Source of the DNA: PALSA-1006 sp964571195
GTDB lineage: Bacteria > Pseudomonadota > Gammaproteobacteria > Burkholderiales > Gallionellaceae
NCBI GenBank assembly: GCA_964571195.1
Contig: CAZNAD010000004.1
Span: 1 to 64,000 of the forward strand
Length of the DNA stretch: 64,000 nt
Direction: 5' to 3'
Below are positions 9,668-22,178 of this stretch, one piece after another. Made by a program: the position numbers and the translations under genes. Positions within the stretch are counted from its first letter, which is position 1. Every line of letters begins with the position of its first letter. The notes beneath the pieces are model-generated. The model saw only the letters and a program-made list of their open reading frames with translations. It was not told the origin of the DNA and searched no databases.

Positions 9668-10096
9668 TTAGGGCATTTCGCAAACTTTATTCCAAAGGTT
9701 TCCCATTGACGTGCCCGGTAATACTGGTAGCCAAGCAAACTCCCCATTAGATTCGGGGAAACTAAAAACTTTGTTGCCGTTGCCCATATGGCCTGAGTAC
9801 AAATCTATGCCTTTATTGTGAGCTTTCTTATTCTGGCAGTTAAATGACTTGCGAAACTTTTCTGATAAATGAGGTGCTCCGATTTGTGCTGTTTCACGAG
9901 CTTGACTAGGCGCATCTTGTTGATCATTAATATCAACCATTAGCTCAATTGTTTTGACATCTCCGCTACTTTCAAGGCTTGCCGTGTCCATAAAGAGTTT
10001 GAGGCCAGTTCCTCTCCCCTCGTCAATGCAAAGCCACTCAGCAAATGCGCTGCTAGTTGTCATAGTTAGCAATGCCAAAAAAACAAATTTATGCAT
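9668..10096 (-). CDS. Small exported protein, possible surface-adhesin-E-like
   Basis: About 142 residues. I use the second in-frame ATG because the first overlaps the AAGGAG ribosome-binding site, whereas the second has a normal 6-base spacing. The N-terminus is a Sec signal peptide (MHKFVFLALLTMTTSSAFAEW), cleaved near AFA. The mature part has two candidate disulfide cysteines (ESSG... FNCQNK and the C-terminal VCEMP, plus WLCIDEG). The pattern of a tryptophan after the signal, LFMDTASLE and a cysteine further on loosely recalls the surface-adhesin E (PF16747) group seen in beta- and gammaproteobacteria. That link is weak; treat it as an exported protein of unknown function. Confidence 0.6.
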   Translation of the reverse strand: MHKFVFLALLTMTTSSAFAEWLCIDEGRGTGLKLFMDTASLESSGDVKTIELMVDINDQQDAPSQARETAQIGAPHLSEKFRKSFNCQNKKAHNKGIDLYSGHMGNGNKVFSFPESNGEFAWLPVLPGTSMGNLWNKVCEMP

Positions 10097-10272
10097 GACC
10101 ATCTCCTTAGGTTAGTTTTACACGTTTTACTTCTGAACTTTTTATTGCCTGATTTACGTCTTCTCTTTCATCATCCACACATTATTTAACGTGGCATTAC
10201 GATCTTGCCGCCATCGTGAATCATCGTGCTCCCAGCCATCTATGCTGGCGCGATGTGGTCAGAACTCGTTGA

Positions 10273-11136
10273 TTAAAACGATGCGCCGAGTGTCACGCTT
10301 AACCACGGCAGCGAGTTATAGGTATACGGTGTTGCGGTATTACCAGTCCAATCTTTTCCTGCCACAAAAAGCAGTTTGATTTGCTGGTTGATGTCGTAGG
10401 CAAATCCGATAGCACCAGCAATGGCGTAGCTGTTGGTCGTTTGTTTCGTGGTGGAATCTTCGGTGGAAACGAAGGTCGGGCCGAGTGCGGCAAACAAGGT
10501 GTATTTCTGCACCAAACCGAAATTCATGCCGAAAATGCTGTCGTGCTCATAACCGAAATACGGCGCAACGGTAAAGCCGCCACTCGTGATGATATTTTTA
10601 TCTGGGTAGTACTTGTAGGGCACAATCAACATGCCTGAAACAATACTGTCTTTCAGTAGCCCATAACCTTGCTCAATATCTTTGCTGGCGATGGTGTACG
10701 CACGGTTGATGCAAACATATTTCGTGCACTCCGGTTTGTACACTTCTGTTCGAATCTCATTGTCCTCGCCACGATAGTCGTTGGCTACTGCGACATAGCG
10801 TTCATCTTCCTGCTTGCCGATGATATCGAGCACGATGCCTTTGGGGGCGTGAACAGCATTTTTTCGTTCCTTGTCACTGACGTGGTAGAACTTGGGCGAT
10901 ATATCCTGTGAATATTGCCTGACTCGGATTTTGAACAGGGTACTTTTGCCAGTCAACACTGGTTGGTCAGAGGTTTTGTTTACTTCGTTGCCGTTGTCTT
11001 TTGGTGCATCGGCTGCATAGAGTAGGTGGTGCCCGAAAACGAGCAGTGTGGTGAGAGTGAAAAGTGAAAATAATTTTCCGGGATGCGAACATATTGAGGT
11101 AAATCTAACTAATGTTGTACTTTGCTGTGCTGTCAT
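10273..11136 (-). CDS. Exported protein, possible outer-membrane beta-barrel, unknown function
   Basis: 287 residues from the ATG at 11136, which follows a strong GGAGGGGAG ribosome-binding site at 5-base spacing; a TTG start five codons earlier would lie inside that site and is rejected. An N-terminal hydrophobic stretch (LFSLFTLTTLLVFGHHLLYA) ending at AADA looks like a signal peptide. The second half alternates polar and aromatic residues (YFGYEHDSIFGMNFGLVQKY) and the protein ends in phenylalanine, as many outer-membrane barrels do. I do not recognise the family. It lies upstream of the small exported protein and the caspase-WD40 gene on the same strand. Confidence 0.65.
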   Translation of the reverse strand: MTAQQSTTLVRFTSICSHPGKLFSLFTLTTLLVFGHHLLYAADAPKDNGNEVNKTSDQPVLTGKSTLFKIRVRQYSQDISPKFYHVSDKERKNAVHAPKGIVLDIIGKQEDERYVAVANDYRGEDNEIRTEVYKPECTKYVCINRAYTIASKDIEQGYGLLKDSIVSGMLIVPYKYYPDKNIITSGGFTVAPYFGYEHDSIFGMNFGLVQKYTLFAALGPTFVSTEDSTTKQTTNSYAIAGAIGFAYDINQQIKLLFVAGKDWTGNTATPYTYNSLPWLSVTLGASF

Positions 11137-11151
11137 TTGGCTCCCCTCCAA

Positions 11152-11543
11152 TGTAAACAGTCCGGTTTTTGAAGTGTCAGAAACGGAGGGGAGTTTATGA
11201 GATAGTTTTTAGTCCCGCATCACCCAAATGAGGTATGCGGCGATTTGTGTGTGCGTAGCCGTGGTGCATGTGATTTCCCATTTTTTAACAAGGCCGTACA
11301 GAGGCAAAGGCTTCCCGCCAATGTTGAAACACAACTTTGCGCCAGCTTCCTATTCCCGGCCAATTCGCCAGAAGCCTTTCATCCTACGTGGGATGAAATG
11401 TGCGGTTAATGGATTTGCAAGCGCGGCAACTTTATTTGAGGTGGGAGAGGGATGTCAACTGATGGCGGATCAGGGTTGGGACAATGGGGGAGAATCCTCG
11501 CGGGAAATCTTGCTGTGCACTGTCTGGGTATGGATGGGCGAAT
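11152..11543. other. Intergenic region, no gene recognised
   Basis: About 390 bp between the putative outer-membrane protein start and the end of the SNF2 gene. An ORF can be drawn here but it has no recognisable protein character. A short perfect hairpin (CATCCTACGTGGGATG, about 11380-11395) is visible. No tRNA, terminator with U-run, or convincing promoter was seen. Confidence 0.5.
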
Positions 11544-15758
<4,215 letters not shown>

Positions 15759-15932
15759 GGGAAGTCGCGGCGGCGGTCAAACCGCCATTCTAGCTGTGGG
15801 AGCCAGTGTCAGTCCGAAATTTTTAGCTGTCGGCAAAAAGGCGGTGCCCGTAGCGGGAAGGGAGGCAAGCGATATCCTGTCGGCGGGGCGATGCCAGTTA
15901 TAATGCACGGCTTGATCTACCCGTGAATCGTT

Positions 15933-17726
15933 ATGCGCTCATCCCATTCCTCTGCCGGTTTGCACAGTCCGACATCCGCCTCCCGTGCCGACTGGCGCAC
16001 GATACGTATGCTGTTGCCCTATTTGCTGGAGTTCAAGGGGCGTGTGATCCTGGCCATGGTGTTGCTGGTGCTGGCCAAGCTGGCCAGCGTCGCGGTGCCT
16101 TTGGTGCTCAAGGATATCGTCGACGCGATGGCGCAGCCCAAGGCGCTGCTGGCTGTTCCGGTGATGCTGGTGGTGGGTTACGGTCTGTTGCGTCTGTTCA
16201 GCACATTGTTCGGCGAACTGCGCGATGCGGTGTTCGCCAAGGTGACGCAGCGCGCCATCCGGCGGGTGGCGATCCAGGTGTTCGCCCACCTGCACAATCT
16301 GAGCCTGCGTTTCCATCTCGAACGCCAGACCGGCGGTGTGTCGCGCGACATCGAGCGCGGCACACGCGGCATCAGTTTTCTGCTCACCTTCCTGCTGTTC
16401 AATATCCTGCCGACGCTGCTCGAGATCGGGCTGGTTGCGGCCATTCTGTTCGTCAAATACAGCCCGTGGTTCGCCATCATCACCTTCGTCACGCTGGTGG
16501 TGTATATCGTGTTCACCCTGTTCATCACCGAGTGGCGCATGGTCTATCGCCGCACTATGAACGATATGGATTCCAAGGCCAACACCCGCGCCATCGACAG
16601 TCTGCTTAATTACGAGACGGTGAAATATTTTGGCAACGAACAATACGAGGTGCGCCGCTACGATGAGCAGATGAGCAAGTGGGAAGTGTCTGCGGTGCAG
16701 AACCAGACTTCGCTGGCCGCGCTGAATGCCGGGCAGAGCGCGATCATCGCGGTGGGTATCACCCTGCTCATGCTGTTGGCGGCGGACGAGGTGGTGAAAG
16801 GCAATATGACGCTGGGCGATCTGGTGCTGGTCAATGTGTTCATGATACAGCTCTACATGCCGCTGCATTTTCTCGGTTTCGTCTATCGCGAGATCAAGAA
16901 CGCGCTGGCCGACATGGAGCGCATGTTCACCCTGCTGAACGAGAACCGCGAGGTGGAGGATGCGCCGGATGCGCAGCCGCTCGCGCTGCAAGCCGGGCGG
17001 GTGGAGTTCAGGAACGTGGCGTTCAGCTACGACCCGGACCGGCAGATATTGTCCGATGTGAGTTTCGATATCCCGTCCGGTGATACCGTCGCGGTGGTGG
17101 GTGCGAGCGGGGCGGGCAAGTCGACATTGTCGCGTCTGTTATTCCGTTTTTACGATGTCGGTTCAGGCAGCATCGCCATCGACGGTCAGGACATCCGTTC
17201 GGTCACACAGGCGAGCCTGCGTGCCTGCATCGGCATCGTGCCGCAGGATACGGTACTGTTCAATGACAGCATCTATTACAACATCGCCTACGGACGCCCG
17301 GACGCCACGCGCGAAGAAGTGCTCCAAGCGGCACAGTCGGCACACATCCACGCCTTCATCGAATCTTTGCCGCAGGGTTACAACACGGTCGTCGGCGAGC
17401 GCGGCTTGAAATTGTCTGGCGGTGAGAAGCAGCGGGTGGCGATCGCACGGGCCATCCTTAAACGTCCTGCCATCCTGATCTTCGACGAGGCGACTTCGGC
17501 GCTGGACTCCAAATCGGAAAAGGCGATTCAGGACGAATTGCGCAACGTTGCGCGCGACCGCACCACACTGGTTATCGCGCATCGCCTGTCCACCGTGGTT
17601 GATGCCCAGCAGATACTGGTGATGGACAAAGGTCGCATCATTGAGCGCGGTTCACATCGCGAATTGTTGATGTTGCAAGGGGTGTATGCGCAGATGTGGG
17701 CGCTCCAACAGCAAGAAGAGCATTAA
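15933..17726 (+). CDS. ATM1/HMT1-type ABC exporter (fused membrane and ATPase domains)
   Basis: A 597-residue half-transporter. Six transmembrane segments lie in residues ~25-310. The ATPase domain carries Walker A GASGAGKST (Lys396), the LSGGEKQR signature (494-501), Walker B ILIFDEATSALD (Asp518) and the H-loop IAHRLST. The cytoplasmic signature DSLLNYETVKYFGNE is typical of the ATM1/HMT1 subfamily, which exports glutathione-linked sulfur/metal compounds or heavy-metal conjugates. The substrate cannot be fixed from sequence. It precedes pbpG by 76 bp on the same strand; the two need not be related in function. Confidence 0.92.
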   Translation: MRSSHSSAGLHSPTSASRADWRTIRMLLPYLLEFKGRVILAMVLLVLAKLASVAVPLVLKDIVDAMAQPKALLAVPVMLVVGYGLLRLFSTLFGELRDAVFAKVTQRAIRRVAIQVFAHLHNLSLRFHLERQTGGVSRDIERGTRGISFLLTFLLFNILPTLLEIGLVAAILFVKYSPWFAIITFVTLVVYIVFTLFITEWRMVYRRTMNDMDSKANTRAIDSLLNYETVKYFGNEQYEVRRYDEQMSKWEVSAVQNQTSLAALNAGQSAIIAVGITLLMLLAADEVVKGNMTLGDLVLVNVFMIQLYMPLHFLGFVYREIKNALADMERMFTLLNENREVEDAPDAQPLALQAGRVEFRNVAFSYDPDRQILSDVSFDIPSGDTVAVVGASGAGKSTLSRLLFRFYDVGSGSIAIDGQDIRSVTQASLRACIGIVPQDTVLFNDSIYYNIAYGRPDATREEVLQAAQSAHIHAFIESLPQGYNTVVGERGLKLSGGEKQRVAIARAILKRPAILIFDEATSALDSKSEKAIQDELRNVARDRTTLVIAHRLSTVVDAQQILVMDKGRIIERGSHRELLMLQGVYAQMWALQQQEEH

Positions 17727-17802
17727 TACTTCGTTTTTACCGCTTGATTTATTGGAATTTTAAGGTATGCTTCGCGCCGTGAACCTACTCCCCAGAGGAG
17801 CT

Positions 17803-18699
17803 ATGAATAAAAATATCGCCATTTTGCTGTTGTCGTTGGGGCTGATTCTGCCGGCCTACGCGGCGACTTCGCCGAAACAACAGGATGATGAAGAACTGGC
17901 CAGTGCCGTCTTCAGAATGACCTCCGCGCCCAAGTTGCAATCGGCCATCGCGCTGATCTACGACGAGCAGGGTATGCGTCCGCTGTACACCAAAAATGCC
18001 GAGAACGTCGCGCCGATTGCGTCCATCACCAAGCTGATGACCGCAATGGTGGTGCTGGACGCGCAATTGCCGCTGGACGAAAAGATCACCATCACCGAAG
18101 CTGATGCCGACCACCTGAAAGGATCGAGTTCGCGGGTGCGTATCGGTTCGGTGCTGACGCGCGGTGAATTGCTCAAGATCGCCTTGATGGCTTCGGAGAA
18201 CAGGGCTGCCGCCGCATTGGCGCGCACCTATCCGGGCGGCACCAATGTGGCTTTGGTCAAGATGAATGCCAAGGCCAGGGCGCTGGGCATGGATTCCACC
18301 CGTTTTCTTGATCCGACCGGATTGCACAGCGGCAATGTATCCACCGCGCAGGATCTGGTGTTGATGGTACGTGCCGCACAGAACTACGAACGTATCCGCG
18401 AATTCACCACGGCATCTTCGCATGTGATCAATGTGGCGAAGCACCGCCAGGTGCGCTTCAGTAACACCAACCCGCTGGTGAAGAGCGCTTCTTGGAATAT
18501 CGGGGTGAGCAAGACCGGTTACATCAGCGAGGCGGGACGTTGCCTGGTGATGAAAGCGACCATATCGAAACGTCCGGTGATCATCGTGCTGCTGGATTCC
18601 TGGGGTAAACGCACCCGCGTGGGGGATGCCAACCGTATCAAGAAATGGATGGAAGGTTCGACCAACCGGGCCGCACGCAACGCGAACCGGCGCGGTTAA
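17803..18699 (+). CDS. pbpG: D-alanyl-D-alanine endopeptidase (PBP7-like)
   Basis: 298 residues from the ATG at 17803, which follows an AGAGGAG ribosome-binding site; the longer upstream reading frame is rejected. A signal peptide (MNKNIAILLLSLGLILPAYA) directs it to the periplasm. The three serine-peptidase S11 motifs are intact: SITK (74-77, nucleophile Ser74), SEN (131-133) and KTG (237-239). The family cleaves D-Ala-meso-DAP cross-links in peptidoglycan during wall remodelling. A rho-independent terminator follows about 20 bp after the stop. Confidence 0.93.
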   Translation: MNKNIAILLLSLGLILPAYAATSPKQQDDEELASAVFRMTSAPKLQSAIALIYDEQGMRPLYTKNAENVAPIASITKLMTAMVVLDAQLPLDEKITITEADADHLKGSSSRVRIGSVLTRGELLKIALMASENRAAAALARTYPGGTNVALVKMNAKARALGMDSTRFLDPTGLHSGNVSTAQDLVLMVRAAQNYERIREFTTASSHVINVAKHRQVRFSNTNPLVKSASWNIGVSKTGYISEAGRCLVMKATISKRPVIIVLLDSWGKRTRVGDANRIKKWMEGSTNRAARNANRRG

Positions 18700-18720
18700 G
18701 CGTCGTTCGCATGGAACAAA

Positions 18721-18742
18721 GGGAGCCTCGGCTCCCTTTTTT
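18721..18742 (+). terminator. Rho-independent terminator after pbpG
   Basis: GGGAGCC-TC-GGCTCCC forms a 7-bp GC-rich stem with a 2-base loop and is followed directly by six T residues. It is placed just after the pbpG stop and before the convergent lipoprotein gene. Confidence 0.9.
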
Positions 18743-18759
18743 ATCGCCCATACTTTGCA

Positions 18760-18963
18760 TCAAGGAGCGGCGGGTGTGTCCTGCGTGCGCGCTTTTTTGT
18801 ATTCGTCGTAACTCGGAGCCGGATTCATGGCGCGTTCCTGCGGGGTGCGTTTGGCTTCGTTCTGGGCTTTGATCCCTTCGTATAACCCCTGATACGGGTC
18901 GCTGCTACAGGCTGACAATGAACAGACGGCAAGCAGCGCGATTGCGGATAACATTCTTGTCAA
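18760..18963 (-). CDS. Small lipoprotein, unknown function
   Basis: About 67 residues. The N-terminus has a lipobox-type signal (LLAVCSLSACSS), so the protein should be lipidated at the cysteine. The remainder is short, charged and proline-rich at the end (KKARTQDTPAAP). I choose the TTG at 18963: it sits 7 bases after GGAGAGG and overlaps the upstream stop codon as TTGA, a classic coupling arrangement. The ATG at 18954 would be 13+ bases away. It follows the multi-pass membrane protein gene. I do not recognise the family. Confidence 0.7.
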   Translation of the reverse strand: MTRMLSAIALLAVCSLSACSSDPYQGLYEGIKAQNEAKRTPQERAMNPAPSYDEYKKARTQDTPAAP

Positions 18964-19796
18964 AATAACACCTCTCCTCTTTTCCAAGTTGCATAGACGG
19001 CACCGCTCGCACAGGCGGATGTGAGCAGGAACAATACCAGCGATTGCAGGCGGATGCTCCACTTGGCCGGTAGCGGGACATGGGCGGCGAGCGGGATCAA
19101 GCCCAGTGCGACCAGACTGTACCAAGGTTGTTGTGTGGTGACGAGTGCCAGGCACGCGCACAATCCGGCGATCAGTGCCAGCGGCAGAGTGAAGCTGCGA
19201 CCGCAGGGAAGTGCGCTGTTGGTGACGAGCTGGATGGTCAGATAAGCCAGCGCAGACGCACCGAGGGCAAGGCCGAACAGGCCGGGCAGCGTGGCGGCAA
19301 CGGACAATGCCGCCAGACCGCTACCCAGCCCCAGCGCGATTCCGGCATTGGCTGCCGCTACCGGGTGATCGCGCAATCCGTCGCACCAGAACACCAGCCA
19401 AGCGACATACAGTGCACTGCCAGCACACCAGCGCAGACTGTCCACCAGCGGCTGTGCCTGCAACAGATCCCAGACCACCCATACCGTGGTCAGCGCAGCC
19501 AAGGTTGCCAGCAGGTGGCGCCAGAAGCGCCAGTCGACGAGTGTAAGCTGCAATGCGAGCAAAGCGGCGGTCAGGCCGAGCCAGATCACTTTGCGTGTCT
19601 CGGTGAGTGGTGCGAAGTTGAAATCGGCGGAGAAATAGACGGTCGCCGCAAATCCGGCGATCAGGGCGAGGCCGCTCAGGCGCAGGCGCTGGAACAGTTC
19701 CGCGCTGGCCAGCGCGACGATGAACGGGATCAGACCGGCTTGTACGGCGGGGTGAGTGAATAAAGCGTGCAACTTTTTCTCCTGACGATGCTCCAA
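18960..19796 (-). CDS. Multi-pass membrane protein, unknown function
   Basis: 278 residues, almost entirely hydrophobic, with about eight to nine predicted membrane helices separated by short loops (ALIAGFAATVYFSADF, LFGLALGASALAYLTIQL). No catalytic or transport signature is recognisable. The lipoprotein gene overlaps its stop codon, so both are probably made from one message and may work together in the envelope. It is divergent from htpX, with ~150 bp between. Confidence 0.75.
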   Translation of the reverse strand: MEHRQEKKLHALFTHPAVQAGLIPFIVALASAELFQRLRLSGLALIAGFAATVYFSADFNFAPLTETRKVIWLGLTAALLALQLTLVDWRFWRHLLATLAALTTVWVVWDLLQAQPLVDSLRWCAGSALYVAWLVFWCDGLRDHPVAAANAGIALGLGSGLAALSVAATLPGLFGLALGASALAYLTIQLVTNSALPCGRSFTLPLALIAGLCACLALVTTQQPWYSLVALGLIPLAAHVPLPAKWSIRLQSLVLFLLTSACASGAVYATWKRGEVLF

Positions 19797-19947
19797 TGCC
19801 GCGCGAGTGTATCACCCCCAGCAAAGGACTTGAAATCCAGACTTCAGTCCCCAACTCGGGAACCGTGGGATGGCGTGTTAGACTGCGCGCCGTTTTGCCG
19901 GGCTGTTATGCCGTCCACAAGATCAATGTCATTTCGGAGACGAAGCA

Positions 19948-20829
19948 ATGAAACGTATTTTCCTGTTTATCCTGACCAATATCGCGGTATTGTTGGTCAT
20001 CAACATTACGCTACGCTTGCTGGGCGTGGACCGCTGGATGGATCAGAGCGGTGGCATCAACTTCACTGCCTTGCTGGTATTGTCGGCGGTGATCGGTTTC
20101 GCCGGCTCCATCGTTTCGCTGTTCATGTCTAAGTGGATGGCAAAACAATCGGTCGGCGCACAGGTCATCACCAATCCCTTCGATCCGACCGAACGTTGGC
20201 TGGTCGACACGGTGCGCCGTCAGGCGCAAGCGGCCGGTATTGGCATGCCGGAAGTGGCGATCTACGATGCGCCCGATGTGAATGCCTTCGCCACTGGCTG
20301 GAACCGCAACGATGCGCTGGTGGCAGTGAGTACCGGGCTGCTCAACAGCATGAGCAAAGACGAAGCCGAGGCCGTGCTGGCACACGAAGTCAGCCACATC
20401 GCCAACGGCGACATGGTGACTCTGGCGCTGATCCAGGGCGTGGTGAACACCTTCGTGGTGTTTTTCTCCAAGCTGTTCGGCTATTTCGTGGATCGTGTGC
20501 TGCTCAAGAACGACGGGCGTGAAGGCCCCGGCATCGGTGCGTTCGTGGCTGAGATCGTGGCGCAACTGGTGCTGGGTGTGCTGGCCAGCGTGGTTGTCAT
20601 GTGGTTCTCGCGCCAGCGCGAGTTCCGTGCCGACGCAGGCGGGGCGAATCTGGCCGGACGCCAGAAGATGATCGCCGCGCTGGAAAAACTGAAGGTCAAC
20701 CACGAAAAGGCGGTGTTGCCCGAGAACATGGCGGCGATGGCCATCTCCGGCGGTGGCGGTTTCGCCAAACTGTTCATGACCCATCCGCCGTTGGATGAGC
20801 GTATCGAAGCGTTGCGCGCTGCTCGTTAA
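19948..20829 (+). CDS. htpX: Membrane zinc metalloprotease HtpX
   Basis: 293 residues, the normal length. Two N-terminal transmembrane helices (IFLFILTNIAVLLVINI and the ALLVLSAVIGFAGSIVSL region) precede an M48 peptidase domain with the zinc motif HEVSH (146-150) and two further membrane segments (GVVNTFVVFFSKLFGYF and VLGVLASVVVMWF). The C-terminal THPPLDERIEALR matches HtpX of proteobacteria. It degrades damaged inner-membrane proteins alongside FtsH and is usually stress-induced. A terminator follows directly. Confidence 0.96.
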   Translation: MKRIFLFILTNIAVLLVINITLRLLGVDRWMDQSGGINFTALLVLSAVIGFAGSIVSLFMSKWMAKQSVGAQVITNPFDPTERWLVDTVRRQAQAAGIGMPEVAIYDAPDVNAFATGWNRNDALVAVSTGLLNSMSKDEAEAVLAHEVSHIANGDMVTLALIQGVVNTFVVFFSKLFGYFVDRVLLKNDGREGPGIGAFVAEIVAQLVLGVLASVVVMWFSRQREFRADAGGANLAGRQKMIAALEKLKVNHEKAVLPENMAAMAISGGGGFAKLFMTHPPLDERIEALRAAR

Positions 20830-20850
20830 GCCTTTCCTGCCGCAAGCAAA

Positions 20851-20876
20851 AGGCCCGGTTCGACCGGGCCTTTTTT
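20851..20876. terminator. Bidirectional terminator between htpX and mlaA
   Basis: AGGCCCGGT-TCG-ACCGGGCCT is a 9-bp stem flanked by an A-run on one side and TTTTTT on the other, so it can end both htpX and the convergent mlaA transcript. Its T-run overlaps the mlaA stop codon. Confidence 0.88.
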
Positions 20877-21582
20877 ATTCGAGAACCTCGTCTTCCTCGT
20901 CGATGAATCGCGTTCTGGGCGGGTCGCCGTCGTAGACCAGATTTTGTCGGCGCGCGAGATAGAAGTCGCGGATGAAGGCATAACGGTCCGAGACATCATC
21001 CAGAGTGGCTTCGTGTTCGGTCAGTGCCGCGCGTTCGCCAATCTTGTCGGTGATGAACAGGCTGTTGCGCGTGGTCACATCGGGGATGTTGGTCACCACA
21101 CCGGTCAGGCTGTCTCCGGCCAGCCCGATACCGTCTCGGAATGAACTGGGGCCGAAGAAAGGTAGCATCAGATAGGGGCCGCTTTCTACCCCCCAATAAC
21201 CCAGACTCTGGCCGAGATCCTCGTTGTGTTTCTCCAGATGTTCAGTCACGTTGAGCAGGCCGAAGATGCCGAACGTGGTGTTGAACAATACCCGGCTACC
21301 GTCTGATGCAGCCTGTTTGAATTTTAATTGCAGCAGATCGTTCAGAGTGATGGTGACATCTTCCAGATTGGAGAAGAAGTTGCCGAGCAGAGTCCGCACC
21401 GGGGCGGGAAGGTAGGTGTTGTAGCCGTGTGCGACGGGTTTCAGCACCGCCTTGTCGAGGCTGTCGTTGAAGGCGAACACCTTGCGGTTGTAAGCCTCAT
21501 AGGGGTCTTTTGGATCGCCGGGAGATGTCGATGCGCATCCCGTCAAAGAAAGCATCGCCAGGAAAACGAAGAGGGGTTTCAT
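20875..21582 (-). CDS. mlaA: Outer-membrane lipoprotein MlaA (VacJ)
   Basis: 235 residues from the ATG at 21582; the longer open frame upstream is the shadow of the Nudix gene. A lipoprotein signal (MKPLFVFLAMLSLTGCAS) is followed by the MlaA/VacJ domain: DPYEAYNRKVFAFND, then GYWGVESGPYLMLPFFGPSSFRDG. MlaA sits in the outer membrane and removes misplaced phospholipids from the outer leaflet, passing them to MlaC. The mlaFEDCB genes are not in this window. It is the last gene of a compact bamD-nudix-mlaA run. Confidence 0.94.
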   Translation of the reverse strand: MKPLFVFLAMLSLTGCASTSPGDPKDPYEAYNRKVFAFNDSLDKAVLKPVAHGYNTYLPAPVRTLLGNFFSNLEDVTITLNDLLQLKFKQAASDGSRVLFNTTFGIFGLLNVTEHLEKHNEDLGQSLGYWGVESGPYLMLPFFGPSSFRDGIGLAGDSLTGVVTNIPDVTTRNSLFITDKIGERAALTEHEATLDDVSDRYAFIRDFYLARRQNLVYDGDPPRTRFIDEEDEVLE

Positions 21583-21599
21583 GCCGTGTTGCGGTACGC

Positions 21600-22163
21600 T
21601 CAATGGGGACAGTTCTCGTGACCGCGTCCCGGTGCGGACAGGTCGGCGTTGAAAAATTTGAACTCGCCGTTTTTGCGCTCGGCGAAGAAGTGTTGCAAGG
21701 TGTATTTCACTGGGCGGAAGGCCAGTGTGTCCCAGGGAATGTCCTCTTCGGCAAAAAGCGCCACCTCCAGGCTCTCCACGCCCGGCGAAAAATCGAGATC
21801 GAGCAGGCGGGCACGGAACAACAGATGCACCTGGTTGATATAGGGCAGGTTGTGCATGGAATACAGATCGCCGATGAGCACGCGGGCATTGGCTTCTTCC
21901 AGCGTCTCGCGGGCAGCTGCCTGAGCGGTGGTCTCGTCGTTCTCCATGAAACCGGCGGGCAGGGTCCACAATCCGTGGCGCGGTTCGATGGCGCGGCGGC
22001 ACAGCAGGATGCGCCCGTCTTCCCATTCCGGGATGGCGCCGACGATCAGTTTCGGGTTGTGGTAGTGGATGGTGGCGCAGACGGTGCAGATGTGGCGCTC
22101 GCGGTGATCGTCCTGCGGCATGCGCAATTCGACGGGGGCTCCGCACTCAGGACAATATTTCAA
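21600..22163 (-). CDS. Nudix hydrolase with N-terminal zinc ribbon
   Basis: 187 residues. The first 35 residues hold a CPECG...CTVC zinc-ribbon-like pair. The Nudix box is GFMENDE...AAARETLEEA (around residues 72-93), with the RE..EE metal-binding core intact. Such proteins hydrolyse nucleoside diphosphates linked to another moiety; substrate is unassigned here (ADP-ribose- or NADH-type are possibilities from the zinc-ribbon architecture). It lies 15 bp after bamD and 17 bp before mlaA on the same strand. Confidence 0.9.
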   Translation of the reverse strand: MKYCPECGAPVELRMPQDDHRERHICTVCATIHYHNPKLIVGAIPEWEDGRILLCRRAIEPRHGLWTLPAGFMENDETTAQAAARETLEEANARVLIGDLYSMHNLPYINQVHLLFRARLLDLDFSPGVESLEVALFAEEDIPWDTLAFRPVKYTLQHFFAERKNGEFKFFNADLSAPGRGHENCPH

Positions 22164-22178
22164 GGCCGCGCTCCGGTC

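Noticed and set aside
20875..22146. 423-codon open frame that contains mlaA
   Set aside because: Everything before the ATG at 21582 is an out-of-frame reading of the Nudix gene; mlaA starts at its own lipoprotein signal.
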